From: Romanomermis culicivorax
Taxonomy: Eukaryota > Nematoda > Enoplea > Mermithida > Mermithidae
Length of the DNA stretch: 64,000 nt
Assembly (NCBI GenBank): GCA_963922205.1
Contig: CAWUHX010000264.1
Location: forward strand, 240,001-304,000
Direction of reading: 5' to 3'
Shown here one piece after another: positions 44,941-55,964 of this stretch. Position 1 is the first letter of the stretch. The number at the start of each line of letters is the position of its first letter. Position numbers and translations under genes: made by a program. The notes under the pieces were generated by a model. That model saw only the letters and a list, made by a program, of their open reading frames with translations. It was not told the origin of the DNA and made no database searches.

Positions 44941-46951
44941 AACCACTGGAACTCCCTGCCCCCAATTAGGTGTACTCTTATCCGGGCATTTAGAAGCATT
45001 AGATAATACAGTAGTAATCATTTCCTACAGTAAGACAGTATTCCTAAAAAGCAAACTGGAAATCCCCTCCAACGAAACATTAAGCGATACATTTAAACGA
45101 ATACAGCGTGGAGCAAAAATTGAAGCATTTAAGCAGAAATCCCAACATAAACCAAGAATGACCCACCAAATGCAAGATCATTTAGGAGAAATCGTTTGAG
45201 AACAGATTAACAATTTATTTTCAGAACATTTTCGTACCCTACGCACACAATTGAATCAGAATACAGTAAACCCTACCCTAATAGACGATCTAAGAACAGC
45301 AAACATTCGTAATAACATGGCAAAGAATTTCTACACGAAACCTACAGTATTCATGGGCGGCGTGACCCAACATTTTGGTGAATGGAACAAAAGATTAGAA
45401 CAATTCATGGCACTCCAAGGAATGAAAGATACAGATGTACAGTTAAAGTTGGCATGTTTAGAAATTCATTTGGGAGGAGCCGCGTTAGCAAAATTCAAAA
45501 GTTTAGCCAATTCCGAAAACCCTCCCCACACATACGAGCAGTATAAAGTCACATTACAGGCATTTTTTCCAAACAATAGAGATAATGAGCTACATCAACA
45601 ATTCTTACGCGAGAGAAAACAAAAGCATTCAGAGACAGTAATGGAATTCTTATTTGATCTAGAACATCTCGCAACCCTGGCCTACCCTAACTTTAACACA
45701 GATGCATGAGAAATGATCATAAAACCTCTCTTTGTAGCAGGCATGCAAAACGAAATCATGGAAGCAATTAAGTATAGAAGGTTCGCAACTTTAAAAGAAA
45801 TGTCAGACGAAGCAGCTTACATTGAACAGCAAATTCTTAGAAATGAGTTGAAATCTACCGCCCTTCCCTTCATACCCCCAAAACCCGAACCCATCTTTTC
45901 TCTAACCAAAAACACAGACCAACAGGACCTTTTGCATCAGTTGGAACAACAAGTAAAAGATTTACAGTTGCAGATCAAACAAAAACCTCAACCCCCACAA
46001 CAGAGTAGCTACAACAATTTTGGTAACAATACTTTCAACAGGAATAACACTTACAGGAACAATACCAGCCCCATCCAACCCACATGCTTCCAGTGTGGAC
46101 AAATTGGACACGTAGCTCGTAGTTCTAAATCAGTAGGCACCCGAAAATCATGTGAAATCTGTTTTCGTAATAATCACAGTACGCGTGATTGTAAAAGCCG
46201 ATGCATCCACTGCTCCCAAACAGGACATAGATCTGATAACTGCCTTTCCAAACCCTACTCAAATTTTCAATGTTTTATATGCAAGCAGAGAGGTCATACA
46301 AGCAGGTACTGTCCAAATCAGCAGAGTCGTAATATTCAAAATTGCATTGAGTTCAGGCAACCCCAACCCCTCATGGACATTGATGACCCCCCATTTTACT
46401 CAAAATTACCCGCCATAACTAACGGCCCTCAGACTACTTTAGGAACCATTATGCCCACTACCCACCGCCCTAGTGACAAATACGTCTTCGACCTGGACAT
46501 ACCGGATTGGTGCGCCATGTCACCACCCCCCATGCCTGAAGCTGCCAAAATCGAAAAATCGCCGCCCACCATCCCCATAGGCTACAAGATTCCCCGCAAG
46601 CAAGACACCACGCCGCCCACCACCCCCGAAACCCCATCGAAAGCAGGCCGCAACTTGTTGTCCCTTCTCGACGGCCTGACCCCCGAACCCTACCAATTCC
46701 GCCCCTGCCAAACACTGCTACCAACCCCCGCAAGTAAGCAAGTCCAAACCCCATCCCATGACTCAACTTCTAAAGTTTTACAGACTGTTCAGATTGCGAA
46801 CCGGCCACCCCCTCAACCCAGAACCGAACAACACCAAAAGCCGCCACGCCAAATCGGCCAGAACGAAAACATACAGTGCCCTTCCCCCTCCACTAAAACA
46901 TTCTATTGGCCGATGTTTTGTATTTTTCTTTGTAATCCCCACATCGTGTAG
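44941..46951 (+). pseudogene. gag: Endogenous retroelement Gag with four zinc-knuckle-like motifs
   Basis: One reading frame runs from the PBS region to 46951, interrupted only by TGA at 45197-45199 and at 45707-45709. The capsid-like part contains FHEWNKRLEQF-type sequence (seen as FGEWNKRLEQFMALQGMKD), LEIHLGGAALAKF and the gypsy/BEL-like FLFDLEHLATLAYP. After a Gln/Asn-rich linker come CFQCGQIGHVARS (last Cys replaced), CEICFRNNHSTRDC, CIHCSQTGHRSDNC and CFICKQRGHTSRYC at 46086-46314. The C-terminal 200 residues are Pro-rich. Gag packages RNA in particles. No protease or RT follows. Both stops could be CGA-to-TGA changes. Confidence 0.8.
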
Positions 46952-48581
46952 TGCCCAATTTCAGATGTGTGGAACTTCATTGAGCGGTCACTCAGTCAGC
47001 ATACCAAAACTTGTATCATGCATGCCCCCTTCCACAGTAGACAAACCCATACAGACATTCAAAAAAATCTATATCCCCTCCACTAAGCCCCACATAACAG
47101 ATGCATACAAATGCAGTGTTCGCAAATGGAAAATTTGTACTAATACAGGATTTTTTGGCACAAAAGGCATTGTCTTTGACCAAACCGAAATGCAGAATCT
47201 AACCCCGCATGTTTGTAAGGCAATCGTTATAGACAAAGAACACAACAGTCAAAAATTATACGAAACTCAACCAGGATTTTGGTCAACAAACAACTCCCTA
47301 AGCGTAGAATACACATGGTGTTGTACAGACCATTGTACCTCGGTCACTAACGTCATCATAGAAATAGGACAAATAGCATCCTGGAATGGAAAATCTATGA
47401 CAGGTACATTAGGCGACCTAGGGTCATGCAAACCGACATCAGGTCATTGTGTCACAGCCGACGGATCCATTATCTGGAACGAAACAGCATTTGAAAACTT
47501 ATGCCCCTTCGAATACAAAAATACACATCCCATAAAACTCACGCCAACCCACATGATAATAGAAGAGCTACAAGGTGCATTTTCGGTTAAAAACACACTC
47601 TTTTCGAACCCCAATTGCCCAGAAATCCAAGACAGCATTCTAACTGAACAAGGCATTATTGTACCATTAGACAAAAGCACCCCACATCATAAGGCATTTT
47701 TAACCCCAAAAACCAAGGAAACTCATACTACATTATACGATTTTGATGATTTTGAACCCATTAAGGTGAAACTAAATTATCTAGCAGACAAAATCCAGGA
47801 ATTCGAAATTCAAAATTTCAAAAACGTATGGAGTGAATTATGCAGACAGGCACAGCGTCACCTTGATCTCATATGGCAAATTTTGCACCTTGATGCAACC
47901 CTTGGAGCGCGTGCATTTCTACAGCGAACCGACATAATCGCAGAATTCACAGGAGAAGCCCTCACAGTCTGGCCCTGCAAGCAGGTAAATGCATCTAAAA
48001 TCTTTTCAACCATAAAATCAACAGAACATGCTACAAACTTTTAACCATTCTCATAGGAACCGAACTCATGTTTTCAAATCCAGGAGGCAACGGTTTGACC
48101 CCTTTTTCACAAACCGTTGACTGCCATCACAATCATGTAGCCCTTTACAAACAGAATAATACATGGGTCAGTGAAACTGGATCCCTGCATGTCACAAACT
48201 TACCCTTAGAAATCGTCTGGAACCAAAATTTTTCCCTTTTCCATTTTAATACACCCGCCATTTTTCATGATCAACTTGCAACTATCTCAACCAACTTACT
48301 CTTTTTGAAACAATACATTTACAAAACTCACACACTCGAAAACGTTGTTAAAAAACTCGTCAATTACACCGCCCAAATGTCCCTTAACTCTGATACAGTT
48401 TACAATATGATATCAGGCACTGACCAAGCACTTGGAAATACCCTCTCTGGTGCCGGTCAAGGCATAGAACATGTAATAACGGGTACCACCCAAAGTCTCA
48501 CGGACGGATTAAACAATTTGCTCAAAGGACCCCTGCAAATCATTATCAATCTAGCAGTACTCTGCGTTGATACCACTGCTT
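46870..48581 (+). pseudogene. env: Envelope-like glycoprotein, broken, truncated by the assembly gap
   Basis: It overlaps the end of gag in another frame. A hydrophobic run with FVFFFVIPTSCSA at 46905-46950 resembles a signal peptide. The ectodomain is Cys-rich: YKCSVRKWKICTNTGFFGTK, WCCTDHC, then GHCVTADGSIIWNETAF and C-terminal stalk-like GNTLSGAGQGIEHVITG. The Cys and GxC...DGxxxW pattern recalls viral class glycoproteins captured by invertebrate BEL/Pao or gypsy elements (chuvirus-like is my best guess, from memory). A frame break lies between about 48010 and 48044. The membrane anchor is expected at or beyond the 100-N gap. There is no local splice or promoter evidence, and I do not reconstruct it. 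Confidence 0.6.
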
Positions 48582-48681
48582 NNNNNNNNNNNNNNNNNNN
48601 NNNNNNNNNNNNNNNNNNNNNNNNNNNNNNNNNNNNNNNNNNNNNNNNNNNNNNNNNNNNNNNNNNNNNNNNNNNNNNNNN
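48582..48681. other. Assembly gap, 100 N
   Basis: Exactly 100 N, the conventional placeholder for a gap of unknown size. It hides the end of the env-like ORF and possibly pol or the 3' LTR. Confidence 0.99.
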
Positions 48682-48949
48682 AATGCGTCATGGCCGCCAA
48701 ACTTATCAACTAGTAAAGCACCAGTAATCCACTATTTCATCTCCAAATTTCTACCAGTAAAGACCCAGTATATCGCCAAGACATTCACCAAAAGATTACT
48801 GGTGCTGCAACGAATTTGTCCCGTACTGTACAGTCGGAATAACATCAGCTGCAGTTGCAGAACTTGAGCTCAACTGAAAAGTTTCCATGTAGAATGATGA
48901 AATGAACATAATAGAAACATATATGACCAAATTAGCATACCTTAGTCTG

Positions 48950-50530
48950 TTGCATTTTGAAAAGGCAACAAGGCTGCCACAATTTTTTCAAGAGTTGATG
49001 TTGCTATATTCCAATCGGTAATATCTTCTTCAGCTGCAAAGAGCACCAATGATTCTTTCAGTTCTAGAATTCTTGAAAGCATGGCCAGGGTTGAATTCCA
49101 CCGCGTAGGGACTTCCTAAAAGCATGGTATTACAGCTGTAATCCTGTGAGATAAATAATATTCTTCATCTACTAACTTGGATGAGCCTTAAAGGTGGCTG
49201 ATTAGGCTTCAGACGAATTTGGATTTCGGCTAATTTTTTCCTAGCATTATCTGAACGATGAAAATGACCAGCAATTTGACGACAGGTCGAAGTGGTATTC
49301 TTCACCAACTGCTGGAAATCCAATGCTAGAAAAGTAGTAATTGAAATAAAACTCATTTTCATGTCAAGTTTATAATGTAATGACTGACCTCGAGTGACTA
49401 TCAAGTTCATTTGATGAGCCGCACAACTGATATTTTTCAGCTTGGAATCATTAAGAGCTTTTACAATATTAGAACCAGAATCACGGACTACTACGTGCAC
49501 CTATAATAGAAGTTTGGATCAAATTTCATCAAAGGTTCCAATAATACCTACGATTTTTTTATTTATATTCCATTTGTTCAACATTTCGTCGAATACTTGT
49601 GATAAATGTGCTCCAGTGTGGCGTTCTGAACCAAGAGGCTGTGCGTGCAATATGTACTTTTCCCTTTCATGAGTAGGTGTTATCATGTGGGCTGTCAAGC
49701 TAAAAACAAATAAGATCAATGTATCCAATAAAATCCAAAATTTTTTCACTCTAAAACAACCTGAAAAGGGCTTCTACTTGATTCGACCATATATCAGTTG
49801 TAAATGAAATATGATTATCATTTTCCTTGATTTTCTCTTCAATTTTTGCATGAAGTTTGTCATGGTATGCAAACAAAGTCTTTTTGTAAAATTTGCGCTT
49901 TTTCAATTCATATTCAGGAATCTAAATATAAAAACATTTGTCAATATTAAAAATCTCTACTAACACATTCTTATTACTTCAGTCATTAAATCTTGAAATC
50001 CAATTGATTCCACAAATTCAAAGGCAAATCACAAATTGCCAGCATTCGTGCTATTTTGAAGTCAAGGCGAACTGATTTTGGATCATGTGAGGGCAATTTT
50101 TTCTGAAAAAAACTACCACAAATGCCTTCATTTTTTTCTAAACCAGCTGATTTAATTTTACTTTCTGCAGGAAACAATTGTCCAAAGATGTTTGAGATTT
50201 AAGTTCGAGCTTCAATTTGGTTTTTGAATCACTAGGGTCGCTTTTTTGGCTACCTTTAATGGAGAAACACAAAAATTAATTCATTAACATAACTAGTGGT
50301 AATTCGTTTCACATTTACTTTTTATTTTCATTATCTTCTTTTTCTTTTGCCGTGAACTGCTTAAATATTGCTGGGTGTTTCCTCTCCAAATGTTTTCTCT
50401 GACATCCAGTACCATGGCCTTTTCTGGATAGCTGTATTCCACATTCATTGCACTTTGCTTTTTCTTCATCATCTGGGGAGACTGTGAAGTAATCCCACAC
50501 TCTGCTTGTGAAAGAAGAACTTGAATCCAT
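48950..50530 (-). pseudogene. hAT transposase with BED finger and introns (ZBED-like), C-terminus missing
   Basis: Minus-strand exons in order. 50530-50317: BED zinc finger, VWDYFTVSPDDEEKAKCNEC then HLERKHPA. About 50177-49986: RLDFKIARMLAICDLPLN. 49922-49764: HISFTTDIWSNQVEALF. About 49700-49550: HEREKYILHAQPLGSERHTG. 49500-49385: VVVRDSGSNIVKAL and CAAHQMNLIV. About 49326-49180: RQIAGHFHRSDNARKKLAEI. 49115-48960: EVPTRWNSTLAMLSRILELK. Introns are 50-65 bp with GT/AG ends. Domain order matches hAT transposases. The C-terminal dimerisation segment is absent, and a TAA lies just before the last donor (48940s). It could be a decayed element or, less likely, a truncated host-derived gene. Confidence 0.8.
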
Positions 50531-51059
50531 AATTTCTGAAAAAAAGTTTCCATTTATATTAATTTCTTTCTGATGAAACCAATATTAATCTTAAACATGA
50601 ATACAATTTAATGAATGAAAATTAGTACATCTGAACTATTCAATGAACAAACATGCCAAACATCAATAATTTATTGATACTAATGAATATAAATTCATAC
50701 AACTCAATTTTAGACAAATTAGACATAATACATATACTTATTGAAAGATCCGATCCCGATCCGCACGGAATCTGTCCCTCAAGATCCGGATCCCGATCTG
50801 GATCCGCTGAACCAAATTTTTTTGGATCCGGATCCCATCCGGATCTGCCAAACCAAATTTTTCAGGATCCGGATCCGGATCTGCTATCATCAAAAAAGTC
50901 GATCTGGCCCATCCCTATGTAGCCACATTATAAGCGTTTTTAAAGATGAGGAAAATTTTTGGAAAATGAGGAAAAAAAATTTTGGGTCTGGTTCTCATGT
51001 GGAAAAAATCTTCGAGGAAAAAAAATGGTGTTATGTAAGGCATTTACATGCTGTATCAT
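50531..51059. repeat. GGATCC-rich microrepeat
   Basis: 50745-50905 consists of degenerate GATCCGGATCCCGATC units with interspersed AACCAAATTTTT. No gene in the stretch. Confidence 0.7.
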
Positions 51060-52110
51060 ACCTGTACTTGGGGGGGGGGATTGGGGCATACATGTAATTG
51101 AGGGGGGGAAGTGCTATGGGAACCCCCCCCCAGAAATCGTCGATCATATGGCTAGCCATTGGGCGACCGCCCCATCCCAGGATTTTCCAATTCTATGGCT
51201 AGCCATATGTCTTAGTTTTCGACATGTCATAGTTTATTCGTCATTAGAAAAAAATACATTCATAAAATAATAAAGAAAAAAATATAATCACGAGCTTAAA
51301 GGCGATCAGTATCGCGCGGATATAAGCTCAAAAACGCAATGCATCGTTTTTTAAATACATGAACATTAACGGCAGATGTAACATGACTAGGTAACATATT
51401 CCGCGTATCAATATATCTATTACAAAAATCTTTTTCAAGTAATCGTGTACGAAATTTTGTCTTAGGATTGTTAATACGATAATTAAATTTACTGTATACA
51501 AAAAAATTATTTTTTTTTGGGAAAAATTTTTTGGGAAAAGTCGAAATTTTCCCCCTTTTTTGGGGAAAAATTTCGACTTTTTCCTACCCACCGCCCCCAA
51601 AATTTCGGATTTACCCCCCCCCCCCCCCCAACTGGTCGGAGGTCTTACAGGTATGTGGTAGCCCTAGGGACCCCCCATACTTTTGGTTGGAAAAATACTG
51701 GAAAATGTTAATTTTTTGATTAAAAATGTCAATTTTTAAACAAAAAATGGTCAAAAACATCAATTTTCTCGGCGCTTCGCGCCATAAATATATTTTTTTA
51801 TCATTTTTTGGACAAAATTTTGGGAATTATTGACCCCCTGCCCCGAAAAAGTGGCTCAATCCCCCCCCCCCAGACCTCAGGGCTCCGATACATGTATGAG
51901 TATGATTGGGGGGGACCCCCCCAACTTGGCCAACCATATACCCAACCCCCCCCCCCCCCACCCCAGTTTGGAAAAAATTTGAAAAATTTGCAAAAAAGTG
52001 TGAGGTAAAGTGGTCCTCACTTTTTTTTCCCAAATCGTGCTGTTTGGGGAAAAAAATTCAGAAAAGGAAAAGAAAATTTTCGCTCTTTATCCATTTGGGG
52101 AAGAAAATTT
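51060..52110. repeat. C/G-run dispersed repeat cluster
   Basis: Runs of 8-17 C or G (51070, 51105, 51127, 51617, 51860, 51950) lie in sequence like CCCTAGGGACCCCCCATACTT. This resembles 29740-30110 and, inverted, 55060-55380. Overlapping frames of 60-120 residues here are artefacts of repeats. Confidence 0.65.
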
Positions 52111-52745
52111 TGGGGATCGGATACCAAAAAGTTGCATTTCTGTGCATTTTAGAAGGCCATAATTTCGAAATTTTCCGACGCGTCGCGCCGGTAATAGCTT
52201 TTAATAATCATTATTTTGTACTACCTAGCTCATGCGCGGCTTTTGGAGTGTCAACCCTCACCTGTCATTTAATCTAAAATAGTTTTCATCATCTTAAACG
52301 TATTATCACATATTTTAATTGGTACTTCAATATTTTATCATGATATTTGATGAAGATTCGCTTTTTTTCCTTGACACATTTTTTGGGAAAGACCAATACT
52401 TCAAGTCTCTAAACTTTTTGAAGCGATTGTTCCTTTCTTAACGTAAAATCAATTCAAAAGCTTCATGGAAGTAGTTTTCTGAAACTTCTACTCTTCTTAC
52501 TCATATGTTTTCGGCCAAGTTCATGAGAGTTAAAAATATAAATTACTGGTTTTTAAAATTTTTTAAATAATAAAATTCCAGGAATTACGACTTTCGAAAA
52601 TAAAATTTGTATCTAATTCTTGGAATTAATGTTTAGAAAATTGATTTTCCAGTAACGCCAAATGTCAAAACACAAAAAAAATTTTCCGGCGCTTGGCCCC
52701 GGAAAGATTAACATCTTTTTCGGGCTCTCACTTGTCATCATAGAA
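52111..52745. repeat. 635-bp direct repeat, copy 1
   Basis: From CGGATACCAAAAAGTTGCAT to GAGCTCTCACTTGTCATCAT-like sequence, it matches 53247-53880 throughout. It contains GC-rich hairpin words at 52175 and 52686. Confidence 0.85.
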
Positions 52746-53246
52746 ACTTGAAAATGTTAATTTTCCCTCAAATTCAATGAATTAATGGCTCTAAAAACAC
52801 CAGAAGGTTTGAAAAATCGCAAAAACGCTCAAATAAAGCGTCGATGAACATTTTTAAGTAAAAAAACGACTTCGAGAAAATGGGGAAGTAAATTTTGACC
52901 CCTTCCCCTACTTGAGGAGAAGGCCCGGGAAAAAACGGTGGTTGTCCTTGTTGTTCTAGTAGGTTTTGCTACTTTTGTGCATTCTCAACATCGAGTTGCA
53001 TGTTCTAACGAGAGAATTATCTGTTGCTACAACATACTGATGCATACTATAACATCTCTATATGCAGTTTAATCATATTTTTTACATGAATTGTAAATTA
53101 CGACACTTTTCTAGTATTATTTTAGTAGGCGTCTATAGTTTTTTTAGCATTTTACAAGCCATGGCTTGTTGGACTGACAAAATGGCTTGTAGAATTTTAG
53201 TCCAACAAACAAAAATGGCCTGTCAGAATTTTTTGAGTCATGTGTT

Positions 53247-53880
53247 TGATCATATCGGATACAGAAAAAATGCATTTTGGTGCATTTTAGAAGGTTACAA
53301 TCTCGAAATTTTCCGGCGCTTCGCGCCGGTTATAACTTAAATAAGCATTATTATTTATTTCCTAGCCCAGGCGCAGCTTCTAACATGTCTACCTTCATTT
53401 ATCATTTAATCTTTAATAGCTTTAATCATCTTAAACGTATTATCTCATGTTTTAATTGGTAATCTTCAATATTTCATCTTGATATTCAATGAAGATTCAC
53501 ATTTTTCCCTTGACACATTTTTTGAGAGAGATCAATACGTCAAGTCTGTAAACTTTTTGAAGTGATTATTCCTTTCTCAACGTAAAATCAATCCAAAAGA
53601 TTCATGGAAGTAGTTTTCGGAAACTTCTACTCTTCTTACTCCTATCTTTTCGGCCAAGTTCATGAGGGTGTGTGAATAAATTAATGGTTTTAAAATATTT
53701 CAAACATAAAATTCCAGAAATTACGACTTTTGAACAGAAAATTCGAAACTAATTCTTCAAATAAGTGGTTGGAAAATTGATTTTCCAGTATCGCAGAATG
53801 TCAATACCCAAAAAAATTTTCCGGCGTTTCAGGCAGGAAAGATTAATAGCTTTTTTGAGCTCTCACTTGTCATCATAGAG
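53247..53880. repeat. 635-bp direct repeat, copy 2
   Basis: Copy of 52111-52745, about 1137 bp downstream, and with the perfect hairpin CCGGCGCTTCGCGCCGG at 53313-53329. Confidence 0.85.
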
Positions 53881-55060
53881 GATTTAACCGTCGATTTCTC
53901 ATGTAATTCAAAGTCATTATGTTCTTGGATAGTTTCCTGGAAAATTTTTTCGACAATGCTTGTAGATTAGACTTCGATCAAATGCATTTCTTTAAAAAAT
54001 AACCTAGCATTGGAATTTATTAATGTACACTAAAATTGGCTTGTAAAAATTTGGAATGGCTTGCAAAATTTTAGGTCAACAAGCCACTTGGCTTGTGACT
54101 CGTCGGTCAAAAAAAAAACCTGCAAGCGTCTTAATAATAATGCACAACATAGAAATTCTTTGCGTACTTAGCCAGTGCAAGCAGCATGTGTTTCTAACAT
54201 CCAAGAAGCATGTTTTTCAACCCATATTAGCCGAATATGTGAAAATATTTGCTTGGACAGCAAAGTTTTAACGCTACTTCTTTGAATCAAGTATGCTTCG
54301 TTTGGAGAGATCATATAATTACGGTATAATTTTCATCCATGATGACTTTCTCTTCTCTCTTCATCAATTTTTCGTTCGTCATCTTCTCAATCATTTTAGG
54401 GGGATCAGATCTGCTGGGAGGTCAATAGCCTCAAACCCGCCTCCACGTGCAGTATGCTACATTCGGAAAAAAATAATCCTACATTCTGAAAATCCATGAT
54501 TGACAAGTTTTGGCCATGCACTCAGAAATTTTCCCAGTAAAGTTTTTCCTGTAATTTTATCCCAGAGATGTTATTAATGACGTTTTCAGAAATAGATTTC
54601 CAGGAAGATTTAAAATATGTATATAGTTCTTTTTTATGAAATGTTTGTAAATTGAAAATGGACATAAAATGTACCGCCCTCAAAGTCGTTTACACAAACC
54701 GTTTACTATAGAATTTTTGGCATAAAAAAAATTGTGAGGACCAGTTGAGCAGACTCTGTAAATCATAGAAATATAAAATGATACTTGCTTTCCATTTGTT
54801 ATCCACAAAGATTTCCAGAAAAAGAGACTCAAAATCTGAAAGTAAAAAAGCGGCGCCGCGCAGCGAAGTACGACAAGGCACCGCGCGGTACTGCTTGTTA
54901 GTATGAATAGGACAGGCGGCACTGTGCGGTACCTCGCGGGGAAGTATGATAGGGCCTCAATACTATGTAAATAACAATGATAATTAAAGTTGAGGTTATA
55001 GAAAATTTTGAGATCCGTAATGCATTGAAATGCATCTTTTCTGTATCCGAGTCCCATTAT
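53881..55060. other. No gene seen
   Basis: Repeats of AATGGCTTGTAAAATTTT (also at 53155-53230) and GC-rich GCGGCGCCGCGCAGCGAAG words near 54850-54950. No supported frame. Confidence 0.5.
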
Positions 55061-55400
55061 TTTTTTCCCGAATGGGGAAAAGCCGATTTTTTTTCTCTTT
55101 TCCAAACTTTTTCCCCAAAAGCATGATTTGGGGCGAAAAAACAGTGGAGCGCATTCCCGTAAGGGGTCCGACCAGTTGGGAAAGGGAGTAAACCCAAAAT
55201 TTTGAGGGCGTCCCAAAAATTTCGAAAATTTTTCCAAAGCTTCTTTTTTCCACATTTTCTGAGTTGGAGGGAAAGTTTTCGAGATTCGGGTAATAGGGTT
55301 CGACCAGTTGGGGAGGTTGCGACCTTTGGGTATAAGGTTCGACCAAGTTGGGTGTGCCCCACCAACCCCCCCCCCCCCCCCAATTGCAGGTATCGTTTCG
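55061..55400 (-). repeat. C/G-run dispersed repeat, inverse copy
   Basis: Read on minus it matches 51540-52110 (GGTCGGACC, AAAATTTTGGG, GGGGAAAAAG words). The 270-residue minus frame 55492-54680 runs through it and has no domain. Confidence 0.6.
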
Positions 55401-55849
55401 CGTCGAGCCGAATAAATAAATGAATAAATATTAACTACTTTTATTTGGCTTGAACGCGAACAAGTTTTATCAGAATAGTATATTTGTATCATCGCAGGAA
55501 ACGACTGATGAATGAACAGAAATTCTTATCTTCCTTTGTTCATTCAATGGAATTGTGAAGTGAAGTTTGTATTTTTGGTGTTCACTCAAAATAAAAAAAT
55601 TAACATTGTCGGCACAATTTCACGGCCAAAAATTTACGAAGCTTTCAAATTAATTTCGGGTAGCCAGGAAAATGCAATGATCAGTTTTTTTGTCGAAAAT
55701 TTTTTGGAACGAAAAGGCAGTGATGGGTCTTTAATTTCATTGTTTCGGCTTTGATTAGACTTCGGCTGTGCTTGAGTTAGTATAGTATTTTTAAAATTTC
55801 AAAATTGATTGATTTTTTAGTTTAATATTTCATACTTTATTCGCCCAAT

Positions 55850-55964
55850 ATGGCCGCCATCAAAGCCGCTCGTCGAGTCGAAGTTAACGCCAAAAATAAT
55901 CAAATCGTCGAATTGGATTATGTTGATAAAGGAATTTCTAGTTTTTCAGAAATCGCGTCCATTT
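55850..55964 (+). CDS. RSU1: RSU1 exon 1
   Basis: 38 codons plus one base. The donor is ATTT/GTAAGT. The start codon sits in CAATATGGC. Confidence 0.85.

Noticed and set aside
54680-55492. 270-residue minus frame
   Set aside because: It runs across a C/G-run dispersed repeat and has no domain or homologous copy of the frame.
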